DNA of 54,671 bases, taken from positions 1-54,671 of the forward strand of contig NW_005179365.1 in assembly GCF_000350225.1 (NCBI RefSeq), written 5' to 3'. The position numbers were made by a program, and so were the translations under genes. Positions 32,508-42,019 of this stretch are shown here, in pieces; position 1 is the stretch's first letter; each line of letters opens with the position of its first letter. The stretch is from Chondrus crispus. Taxonomy: Eukaryota; Rhodophyta; Florideophyceae; Gigartinales; Gigartinaceae. Below the pieces are notes generated by a model that was given only the letters and a program-made list of their open reading frames with translations, was not told the DNA's origin and searched no databases.

Positions 32508-33384
32508 TGTGATAGTTGAGATGGGCGAAATGAAGCACCGACGGTTTCAAGTGTGAGTGCCGGAAAGCTATAAGCAACATGCCGGTGCGACACAGGAGGC
32601 AGAGATATTTTCATGCTTTAATCGCACCCGTCTTCTTTCATGAAATCATGAAGGTAGAGAACACGCCCCCAAAGCCTCCTTCTCTTCTTCCTCCTGCCAT
32701 TCACTATCGGGATACCCTATTGATCAGTGCACCGAAGCCTTTTCTGTTTCCCAGAGTTCATAGACAGGTTCACGATGAGCCTGAAGACCCCTGCCATTTA
32801 CCAAGAAAAAGCGTTTGTGATTGTGCGGGAAGAAGTCGAGCCACGACTGACCAACGTCATAAATACGTCACTTTTGGCACACGGGAGTGATACGGATAGC
32901 AACTTAAACTAGCAGTCTAAGCTTCTCTTTGCAGTTTCGCCCTAGGCTCCTTCCTACCTAATGTACACTGACGCTTTGTATGATAATCCAGATCAAAAAT
33001 GATGAACTATTGCAGTTGTCCTATCCCTCCAGCCGATTAGTCACTTATTCTAAATTTCACAAGCATGACTACAGTCCATGGGCAACTTCATCAGAACCAA
33101 TCTGGAATGACTTGCACTTCCGCTCTGCAATAAACTTCATATTCTAATTACAAGAGAAACAAACATGCCCATTTTCCACAAGCATTATCAGCCTTGTAAT
33201 GTCATCTGCATAAATGCAAATAGACTCATGGTGCTTCTACTCTAGTGCTGGCGCGAAGTGTGGGGAGTGCCTCGTGCGTATTTGATGGTGGATGGAGAGG
33301 GGCTACGCATGAGCATACAAGGATGTGCAGTGCCGCAACATCATCACCCAAACACGTGCCAATGCCTGTGAAAACCGAGCAAGG
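32508..33384. other. Stretch without a supported gene
   Basis: Upstream of eL33. A 46-codon plus frame from the ATG at 32775 (MSLKTPAIYQEKAFVIVREE) looks protein-like but is not recognised. The rest, 32900-33240, is AT-rich with no pattern. Confidence 0.35.
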
Positions 33385-34128
33385 TTACCCTACCCCTATA
33401 CCACGTCTGCCCTCAGTTACATATTGGCTATAATAGCTCCGTCCCGCACCAGGCTGGGATGAAGCGCCACTGCTTCTCCTTCTCCATGCCCCTGCATTGC
33501 GCACTACAACAGCCTCGAAGCTCTCTCTGCATCCATCGCAAAACCCGTCCCCTCCGTCCCGCAGTAGGAGCGTCATGCCGAGCATAGCATCGTGATCTTG
33601 GCACATCTGGATCGCACGCTCGTACAACTCGGCGCCGCGGCCCGCGTTGGTTCGCACGACCTCCGCGCGTCGTATTTGCATGTCGCAAAGCCTCACCATC
33701 GCCCCGGCATCTCCGTGCCCTTCCACCGCAAGTTCAAACAGCTTCACAGATTTCACCGCACCCAAGGTTGCTCATAGCGTCACCATCATTGCCTTTCTCG
33801 ACCCGCAATCTTACAACTCCACACTACGATCTATATTTCTCTCGACTCCCTCGATGCCTCCCTCCATCAGAACACCAAGTGGGACTATCGATTCGATACC
33901 ATCGTGCTCAATCGCGCTCGGTACTTCGGTCCCCCAAAATTTAATGGCGTTTTTCAAAGTAAAACGTGCGTGATTTCTTTGTCCTGCGGGTGGCCCCTGT
34001 CTTGTTGGCGAGCTCCGATTGGATGCTGCCTGTCTTGTTGACGAGCTCCGGCCTCCACCTCTGGAAAGAAGAGTCAAAAGAGCAAGAGACAACTTTCCAA
34101 TGATGAGACCAAGAAACCAACCCGTCAA
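33385..34128 (-). pseudogene. Sel1-repeat protein relic
   Basis: Minus-strand segments carry Sel1/TPR-like helical repeats: LGVLMEGGIEGVERNIDRS, then RVEKGNDGDAMSNLG, then VKLFELAVEGHGDAGAMVRL and AELYERAIQMCQDHDAM followed by TLLLRDGGDGF. The pattern (A-x-x-LY-x-x-A then L-x-x-G-x-G-x-x-x-D) is that of Sel1 repeats, which usually mediate protein contacts. Stops and shifts near 33810 and 33765 separate the units, and no credible start or end is present. Confidence 0.6.
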
Positions 34129-34602
34129 CCTTCTTCATTTCGCCACGGCTCCGCCATCTCCTCGAATATTTCAGGAAGTCCTGGTTCACCCCCAGCCGCG
34201 AAATGTCTTGAACAGAATGAGGCTGCTGCAAAAGGAGCGGCAGGCCATCGCGCCAGTCGTGCCAAGGTCATGAAAGAGTGCAAGGCCAGCGCGATGGTGT
34301 CGGGGATGAGATCCAAATCGCCAAGCCCTGTTCAGGGCGAGGAATCGAACGAATCATTCAACTCAACTCGTGCAAGGCGGGAGGGCGAAGTCTGTAGAAG
34401 AAACAAGGGCGACAGAAGTGCACGGGCAGACTCGGTGAAGTCCAAGGACTCGCAAACGCGACAGTCTAAGGTCGGACCCATTGCCCAGAATTCTACTACG
34501 AAGAGGAGATCAAGTGGTTCGACTGAGACCCGGCCCGCCAAACGTCCGAAACGTCGGGATCAGTCTGCTGTTTCTGGCAAGCAGAAGACCTATGTTTAGT
34601 TC
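34036..34602 (+). CDS. Ser/Lys-rich open frame, unrecognised, no start
   Basis: Open for about 188 codons without an ATG near its beginning. The composition is even and protein-like: SGKKSQKSKRQLSNDETKKP, LEQNEAAAKGAAGHRASRAK, MKECKASAMVSGMRSKSP and, near the end, a nuclear-localisation-like RPAKRPKRR. The last codons run into the dispersed repeat that starts at 34590, so the natural end may be lost. A 33-bp duplication (CCTGTCTTGTTG at about 33996 and 34029) lies just upstream. It could be the 3' part of a gene whose front is missing. Confidence 0.35.
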
Positions 34603-35250
34603 CGGCGTCAGTTCCCGCGGGACGATACGTTTTTGGCACATGTCAGGATCGATACGTAATGACAAAAAACGTATCGTCCAGGCCTGATTCGACGTATGTG
34701 CGATTTTGGTACTGTCTACGGTATATGGCCCAAAACGTATCGTGCCGGGCGGTTTTAACGGCGACAGTTTTCTGGTGGGACGATACGTTTTAGGCCGATT
34801 TACACGGCGGCACCCCCATACGCGCTGTATTGGCAACATTGCTGTTGGGAATTTCTGACTAAAATTTTGCCGACGGCGGCGCACAGCCAATAAAATGTCA
34901 GTGCGCAAAATTTAGTTTTTGCCGTGTGCGATTAGAGGCGCATGAGCAATATTATTAACTTCATATTTTATCACGTACCGTGTCCCTCGTCTGGCAAGAT
35001 TGTCAGATGCCCAAAACGTATCGTGCTGGGTGGGGCAATTACAGCAGGCAGATTTAGTGGCAGGGCCTTATACTGCACTGACGGCGTCGCAGTGCGCATG
35101 TACGAGTTACACAATAAGGCGGCGTAATTTATGTCCTGAACATCAAAGCTTTCTAAGTTATTTACTGCGCGAAATTGAAAAACGCCGTATGCAGGTTTCG
35201 ATGATCGTTGCCTCAACGACGCATTTTGGACGGGTGTGTCAGAGATGCGT
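34590..35250. repeat. Dispersed repeat, copy 1 (661 bp)
   Basis: Nearly identical to 53747-54449. It contains the 12-mer ACGATACGTTTT five times in both orientations (34622, 34666, 34732, 34780, 35013). No terminal inverted repeats were found. A diverged relative of its middle part lies at 52620-52870. Probably a non-autonomous mobile element of unknown class. Confidence 0.9.
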
Positions 35251-35735
35251 TGGGGAGGGATGCGCGCACGATGCGTTCTGGAGAGGTGCGTCTAGGATGC
35301 GAGCTGAGGGGGTGCGAGAATGATGCGTTGGAAGGGGTGCCAGAATGCTACGTTGGAGAGGGGTGCGCTCGTGATGTGTTCTATAGGGGTGCGCTCATCA
35401 TTCGTTTTAGAGGGATGCCAGAATGATACGTTCGAGAGGGATGCGCCCACGACGCGTTCTAAGGGGGTGCGAGATTGATGCGTTCGGGAGGGGTGCGCCC
35501 ATGATGCGGTCTGGAGGGGCGCGAGAACAATGCATTTTAGAAGGGTGCGAGAATGATACGTTCGGGAGGGGTGCGCCCACGATGCGTTCTGAAGGGGTGC
35601 CAGAATGATACGTTCGAGAGGGGTGCGCCCATGATGCGTTCTGGAGGGGCGCGAGAACGATGCGTTTTAGAAGGGTGTGAGAATGATACTTTGGAGAGGG
35701 CTACTCGCAAGACGCGTCCTGCGAGGGGCCTGAAC
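35216..35735 (+). repeat. 26-bp minisatellite, about 20 units
   Basis: Head-to-tail units of 26 bp (two of 25), for example from 35250 onward, with consensus features ATGATGCGTTC and GGAGGGGTGCG. Neighbouring units alternate in type. The first unit overlaps the end of the dispersed repeat copy 1. Short open frames across it are a by-product of repetition. Confidence 0.92.
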
Positions 35736-36068
35736 GGTGCGTTTGCATGTTTCTTTTCTGTTTCAGCTACTTCTGTAGTAGATGGCCGTTACGAAAGCAC
35801 AAGTGTAAATTTTGTGGGGTTGTTTGTGTAGTGGAGAAACAGCGAAACGGCACAATTGGTGAGCATAGCAGTTGGATATGGCGCGACGTAGAAGATGTAT
35901 AAATGAATGATTCAACAAAAACGGCGGGTAGTGATCGCACGGGCACATAGAATTGTGAGGATCGCTGTGACATGTGAATGGTTCCGTTTTCGAGAAGATT
36001 GAAGCTTTCTATCGTTGAGAGTTTATTGAAAATGTGGTCCTAATACTGCAGTATGTGGATAACGAAAA
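35736..36068. other. Stretch without a supported gene
   Basis: AT-rich sequence between the minisatellite and the zinc-knuckle gene. No pattern recognised. Confidence 0.4.
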
Positions 36069-37226
36069 CTACAGGCAGTCCAGTTGGAGAAGACCTTGAT
36101 GTATGGCCCAAGCCAGTGGGAGCCATATTGTCAGAGGCATATCGTCGTTATTCTCGTCACCGGACTCTATGGATGCATCCGAGAAGATGACGGCTAAGTC
36201 CTTCTCGGTGACCCGGGCCGGGCGGTCACGGAGAACAGAGTTGAAGCGGCAAAGGATTTCGGAAGGGAACAGGTTTTCAGCGATCTGTTGCTGGAAAGAC
36301 TTCATTCGCCAAAGGTTCCAGGCGAGTGATATCATAGGACGTAGATTGCAACGACCGTATTGGCCGAATGTGGGGTGAAGTGGTTGGCCAAGGCAGTGCG
36401 AGAGGCGGCAATCATAGCACTTGAGAGGGACTTTTCTTGGGGCGGTGCAAGACGGGACGAAATGGGTCGTAGAGAAACAGGCATAGCAGCTTCTTTCCAT
36501 GAATGGACAGTCATTCTGAGGATGTTCCGTACCGGAACGGCGGGGAGAAGCGTGGCATTAGAGACACGTCGTCTTGGTTAGGAAGAGGAATTGAGTTACT
36601 AAATGAACCGTGGATTCGGTGTCAATTGCTTGGAAGTGACTAAATGGCAACGATAAGGGAGGTGACGGGGAAAGGAAACGGTTTGTGAGAATATTAGGTT
36701 GGGTTTGGCGCGCCATACTGGGAGAAGTTCGTAAGCTCTTGAATGAATTTCTTCCCGATGGTGGAAGTGATGCGGGCCGTTTGCCCGAAAGGACTTGCTT
36801 CAAAGATGGTGACGCCGTCGTAAGTGACCGTGGACGGACTGGAAATGGTGCTTGCTGCATTGAAGGTGATGCTGAAGGCAGCAAACTTTCACTTGATTGT
36901 TGTGGGGAGAAGCTAAGGATTCTTCGAACTGGAGGGGCTGGAGGGGGATTGGTTGGAACGGATTGCTCAAGCAAGAGAAGCATTTCATCGAAGTTGTGCT
37001 GCGTGGATGTGGTGGCTCCGATTTGGTTTTGCCGTTGAGGCTCGAGATGGTTTTGATTTTGATCTTGATGTGGAGGTGGCAACTGCGATTGCGATGGTGT
37101 GGTGGGAAGCGAATGTTGCTGAGACTGGGATTGCGAATTTGCATCCCAAGGTCTAGAGGTATCCGGTGTGTGAAATTGTGAACTCTGAGGGGTGTGCGGT
37201 GCTTTAGTTGGCTGGGAGGGGAACAT
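36069..37226 (-). pseudogene. Zinc-knuckle protein with one in-frame TAA
   Basis: One minus-strand frame of 386 codons, interrupted only by TAA at 36558-36560. The first part (222 codons) is Gln-, Ser- and Pro-rich (NSQSQSQQHSLPTTPSQSQ). After the stop comes a CCHC zinc knuckle, CYACFSTTHFVPSC, with a second Cys/His cluster (CYDCRLSHCLGQ). The end is helical (EILCRFNSVLRDRPARVTEK) and acidic (ASIESGDENNDDMP). Zinc knuckles of this spacing bind nucleic acid and occur in retroelement nucleocapsids and in RNA-binding host proteins. Which of these it was cannot be decided. A short intron around the TAA is an alternative. Confidence 0.5.
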
Positions 37227-37826
37227 AGATCTGCAAACATCGCACCAGACTGCCTTCGAGCATCAAGTCACTTCTGTATGAGGAACAAAGCCACGTAAGG
37301 AGGCTTCAGCGTTCGAATCTGAGGCAAAATCGTATGGATGGCTTCTGTAGTCGTTGATGGTTCGTTTCTAGTGTGCATTTCGGCCTCGATAAAGTGAACT
37401 CTGGGGTTTTCATGTTTTTGTATGTTCATGGTATCGCGTAGTTCATTCTATAGAGTCTAGTTCACGTTAGAAATACGAAAACGTCGATTCTGGGCCAAAA
37501 AAGCGGGGTGGCGCCTCCCTCATAGTCCTCCGGTTCACTGTACCGAGACAGTTCATCATATCAGGTACGCAGCTTATCGAGACTTTACTCTATAGTTTTG
37601 ATAGCGAGGGACTACTGTAGTGGCTATTATGTTGGTCGGGCTACTCTTTTGCTGCGGTTATGTACTGCTACAAGAGCGCGCCAGGGACTTACTCGTCTTA
37701 CATGGACGCACCCGCCATAGCGTAGCGAATCATCTTCATGTCCACCGTAATCACATAATCTCAAACTTGGTCTGGAAGTGCAGGAAATTGCTTTTTTATT
37801 GTTAGGACCCTGTCAGTATTGGAACT
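37227..37826. other. Stretch without a supported gene
   Basis: Upstream of the zinc-knuckle gene and downstream of the methyltransferase gene. A 61-codon plus frame at 37620 is not recognised. No repeats seen. Confidence 0.4.
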
Positions 37827-40810
37827 TTACATGGAATCCCCACCGTTACCGTTGCTGTGGTAGACGAAGCCCTCTATACCGTAGTCTACGAAAATTTCAG
37901 ATCCTGGACTGATTAGGGTCTGTGCTTCCACGACCAAAATAGTCGGCTGGACTAATTGGGACGGATGAGTGGGAGCTTGCGGTGCCATTAACCTTGCGTT
38001 TTGTGGGCGGGGAAACAGCAGCTGCCCCTGTCTGTGTGCTTCGAATTCTTCGTCGTCGTGGTGATAGCGCGCGTCGTTGATGTAACCACCCATTGTGAAT
38101 GGTATAGGGACAACGCATATTGCCTTTCGACCGTTCAGCAGGTCCTTGACGGCGTTGAATCCGTGTCCGCGTATGTTCACTTGCAGCGCATATTTGTTGT
38201 AGCGATGTATGTCTACCCCGAGTACACCGCCGCCATATTTCTTTGCCATCTGCCTGCGCTTTCCGAGATCGTGGTATACCAACGTACCAAAGTACGAACA
38301 GATTAGGTCCCCCTTCTGAAAAGTCTTTGCCGCAAATACACCCTGACCAGCCATTTGGTGCTTGATGGTTGAGGTTGCGACGAACAAACCGTTGGCAGCT
38401 GCATCAATCTGCAAAAGTTGTTTCGTGTCTGATTGTTCAAGCAGGCCTTGGTATTGACGGGGCCATTCATGGAATGGCTTGTTCATGCAGTCAATCAGGA
38501 ATCCTCGATTATCCCAAGTGGATGCTAGATGAGACAGAATATGGTCGGGGAAGCATTGGTATGGTGGCATTCCTTTTGGAGCGTTCCACCTGGGATCAAG
38601 CATCTCTGGAGGGGCGTACTGTTCATGCACAGAACAAACTAAAGGAAGGAACTTCGACAATAGTTCGATATCTGTGGCCTTGGTAGCAATGGCTGATGCT
38701 GTTCTTCGTAAGACATGGTTGGAAGCCACAGCAAAGCATGCCTCATCTACTTCGCACCCGACAAATCTGCGATGATTGGGGAGAGTCATGCAAGCATGGG
38801 CAGTTGAGAAGGTACCGGCGAATAAATCCACCACGATATCACCTGGCTGAGAGAACCTGCAGATGAGTTCCTTGAGGAGGGCAACTGGTTTCGCTCTGCG
38901 CAGAGAGCAAAGGTTTTTGATGGGTCGTTGCTGTTGCATCCTCGGAGCTGTTCACCGGGAAGAAGCCACATGACATTGTTAATGATGTTCTTGAAGGCCG
39001 GAAATGTTGAAGGGACGTAGTTAAAGTTCTTGTAGTTAACCATCGCTTCTTCCTCTTTGTATGTAAGACCGTTTTTCTTGCTATGGACTGCCAATTCGCC
39101 CCCATTTACGAGTGAACACTTCTTTCCCGGGGGTACTGTGATGACTGAGGGATGTCTCTCGACTATCAAGGGCATCGAATCCACAGTGAATGTGGGCCTC
39201 TTTTGGCCCCTGCCGAGGTCTGTAGTCGAGGCTTTGAACTTTCTACGCCATGTCATGAATTGCTGTATCGAGCAGAAAATGATGCCGTGTCCACCTTTTC
39301 TAAGGACCATAGCTGCAGTTTTCACGACCTCGTCCATGTCTTCATTTGTGAGGCAATCATGGGCCGAGTTTTTCTTGTCCGACTGTCTTCTCGTGTTATA
39401 GGGAGGGTCACATAGAAGCAATTGAGCTCCTGAAGAACTTAAAGGGTCCGTAGGTGCGATTAAATCTTCCAGCTCGATGATTTCCTCGAAGCTTGACCGG
39501 TACAGCCTCAGATATGGTTTCAGTGCATCTTCCAACTCTTCCATCTTTTTCTTTATCGCTTGGTTTGAAATGGCGCGAGTTCCATTGGCTGGGATCTTGG
39601 TAGAGAATGGTTCGAGTGGAGTCTCAGCAGCCGACCGCTCAGGTCTTACTGGAATAATGTTGCCAACAATTTCCTTGACTCGAGGGGCTGTACGTACGTA
39701 GTTTTGTACAGCTGACCGCAATCTCATCTCCGTCTCTAACTCCTTTCGAACTGTGTTGGTAAGGCGAAGCGGTATTTTAGAAAAGCGTTGAGGAACTCCT
39801 TCGTTGTGCACTTTGAACCTTACGAAACCGGGCCATTTGATGTGAGATGGCAGTGCGTAGAGCTCGTGCGCATGCGTCATTGAATGAATGTCTTGGAAGA
39901 ACTCTGTGGCAAGAGTGCGTAGGCACTCATCCAGGCTGTTGGTTCTCTCACAGACGTGTGCGAACGTTTTTTCTTTCTTATGTGTCAGAGAAGCATGGGG
40001 CTCAAATCGCTTCGCTTGCGAGCTTCTGAGAAAGCCTTCTGTACGTGACTGAATGACCCGAAACTGAACGAAATCCGAGGTCAACTGAAGATATGGGAGG
40101 AACATGCTTTCGACACCGTCAAAACCGAAGCTGGCAGCATACGTATCCCACGCTCTGACCACTTGCTGAATTGCAGCTCCTATTCTGACTGCTTTTTCGG
40201 TAGTGAGGGCGCTCAAGGTTAAGCTGGGAGGGTACGAGGTCGGTTGTGCTATTGATCTTGTTATTTTCCTTTTCTTTGCAGGCCTCTCCTCGTTGATGCT
40301 CTTCGTAATGTCAATAATCACGGATACGAAAATGAGCTGCTCGAATCGGGTGACAGGTTCCGTTTTGTAGGCGTAGGTTTTATCTTTTTTAGGCTTCGTC
40401 CATGAAAGGCCACTATCTGTGAAGAAAGAGCAAACCAAGTGCCTGTGATTTAAAGGGAATCCTTCGCGTGATGTGTGCTCGAATACGTCTCGAAGTCGCC
40501 TATCGGTTTCATTGTGCATCATATCAACGGCGGCAGCAGTGCGAAAGTACAATCCATTGCTACTAGTTTGGAGCTTGGCAATGAGCTGAGTCTTTTCGTA
40601 GTTTGTGTAATCGTTGCCTTCGGTAACAAAAAGGAGTATGTCCTTGACTGCTGGTGGCATCTCCATTTCTGCACGGTTAGCGAAAACCTTCTGGACCTAT
40701 TCGCAGAACTTTGCAAAAGGAAGGTCTCTGGCTTTCGCGGTGGGTTCCAAAGCATCCCAAGCATCCCGAACGGCTATTGAAAGCTTTGCAAAAGTAGTGA
40801 GCTTTGCCAT
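37827..40810 (-). pseudogene. DNA methyltransferase fused to a SET domain
   Basis: The likely start is ATG at 40808-40810 (MAKLTTFAKLSIAVRD). A TAG at 40697-40699 follows, after which the frame stays open to 38786. It carries the amino-methyltransferase catalytic motif DPPYNTRR (Asp at 39407-39409) and IIFCSIQQF. The frame shifts by one near 38940 into the second frame (to 37827). That frame has the AdoMet-binding motif VVDLFAGTFSTAHAC (family: D-x-F-x-G-x-G) and then a SET domain over about its residues 196-354, with GQGVFAAKTFQKGD, GGYINDARYHH, a following NA, and SEIFVDYG. Catalytic motif before AdoMet motif is the order of beta-class N6-adenine/N4-cytosine DNA methylases. SET domains methylate lysines. 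The fusion predicts writing on both DNA and protein. One stop and one shift make activity doubtful. Confidence 0.75.
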
Positions 40811-41986
40811 GGTAATGCTATGAGATGAAGGATGGGAGGGTATATTAGGTAGAAGGCAGGGGTGGTGATTGACTCGTGCGAGGGCGGCGTGGATTCTGTT
40901 GTCGGTAGTCTTTTTAAATTGGGGCAACAAAAGAAGTAGGAAGGCGCCGGATAGCAATCGGGTAAGTGCGACGAATGGGGAACGACGAGTGCCGACGCTG
41001 GATGGGAGACTCTTTAAAGAGTGTAGTTGTTGGAAGAATGAAGGGGAATGGTCGAAAGATCTGAAGAGGGACACGGCAGTGGAAATGTGACGATAAGTCA
41101 ACCGGATGAGGTGAATGGGTCGACCGAGACTTTCAAAGACGGATTAGCGCAGTGGTCAGAGAAGGGGATTCCAAGCGTGTTTGTTGGGGTGGGGGAGGCA
41201 CAGCGACGGATAACGCTAATCCTCTGATGAATCGAGGGATCGCGAGGTGGAGAATGGTCATAAAATGGGGTTTGGGCGTGCTTAGTCGGCGTGGGAGGGC
41301 GAGGGAGGGCGAGGGAGGGCGAGGGAAAGACGTGTGGAGGCCGATGGGAAGTTGGGTTGAGATGACGTAGTACGGCGTAGTACGACATTGGTTTCAGGTG
41401 TAGTATGATTTGGCAATCATACTGGCAAAGAGTGGGAAATTTTATTATTAAAACATGCTTGGCCGAGTATGATTGCCGAATCATACTGGCCGGAACCCCC
41501 AAAAAATTACTGAAAAGTAGGTCTTTCCCAGTATGATTGGGCAATCATACTCGAAGCGCCCGCCAGGTCGACCGACGTAAATTTTGGGGGATGAGCGGGG
41601 AATGCCCTGGCTTCCATGCGGGCTTGCGCACGTGGAGGGCGCTGATTGGCGGGATGGAGGGGCTCAATGTAACGGCCCTTGCTGGTGGTGGCGTCCACTC
41701 TCCTACTCTATTGATGGTCCCATCAACGGCTTCCATCTCGGATGAGTCCCCAGGCGACCGGTTGAAGAGTGTGTTGAGAGGATTTCTGTCGTTCCTGCTT
41801 TGAACGTGGGGCTTATACTAGGGGGATTCGCGACCGCTTAGCTGAATCGTTCGGGAATCGCGGGACGAGAGCTGCTGCGCATTGGAGTTGTATTTGGTTT
41901 ACGTGGATCAGGCTGAATCGCGACCGTTGCTTGGAATCTTGGCACGAGAGCTGTAGTGTGGCTGCGTTGAGTAAGAGTGATTCACT
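40811..41986. other. Divergent intergenic region
   Basis: Separates the methyltransferase and ParB-like genes. It contains three spaced palindromes (41402-41551), a G-rich imperfect repeat near 41290-41330 (GGGAGGGCGA three times) and no supported gene. Confidence 0.6.
41402..41551. promoter_or_regulatory. Three 22-bp palindromes at 64-bp spacing
   Basis: Each is AGTATGATT, a 4-base spacer, then AATCATACT: 41402-41423 (spacer TGGC), 41466-41487 (GCCG), 41530-41551 (GGGC). The starts are exactly 64 bases apart. The sequence between them is only weakly similar, so the arms look conserved while the rest has drifted. Equal spacing near six helical turns would place bound dimers on one face of the DNA. 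The position between divergent genes, one of them ParB-like, suggests an operator or parS-like cluster (inference). Confidence 0.9.
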
Positions 41987-42019
41987 TTGCGTACTATCAG
42001 GCTGTATAAAAGCTTTGAT

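Noticed and set aside
35216..35735. CRISPR-like array
   Set aside because: Units are contiguous 26-bp tandem repeats without unique spacers and with unit-to-unit drift.
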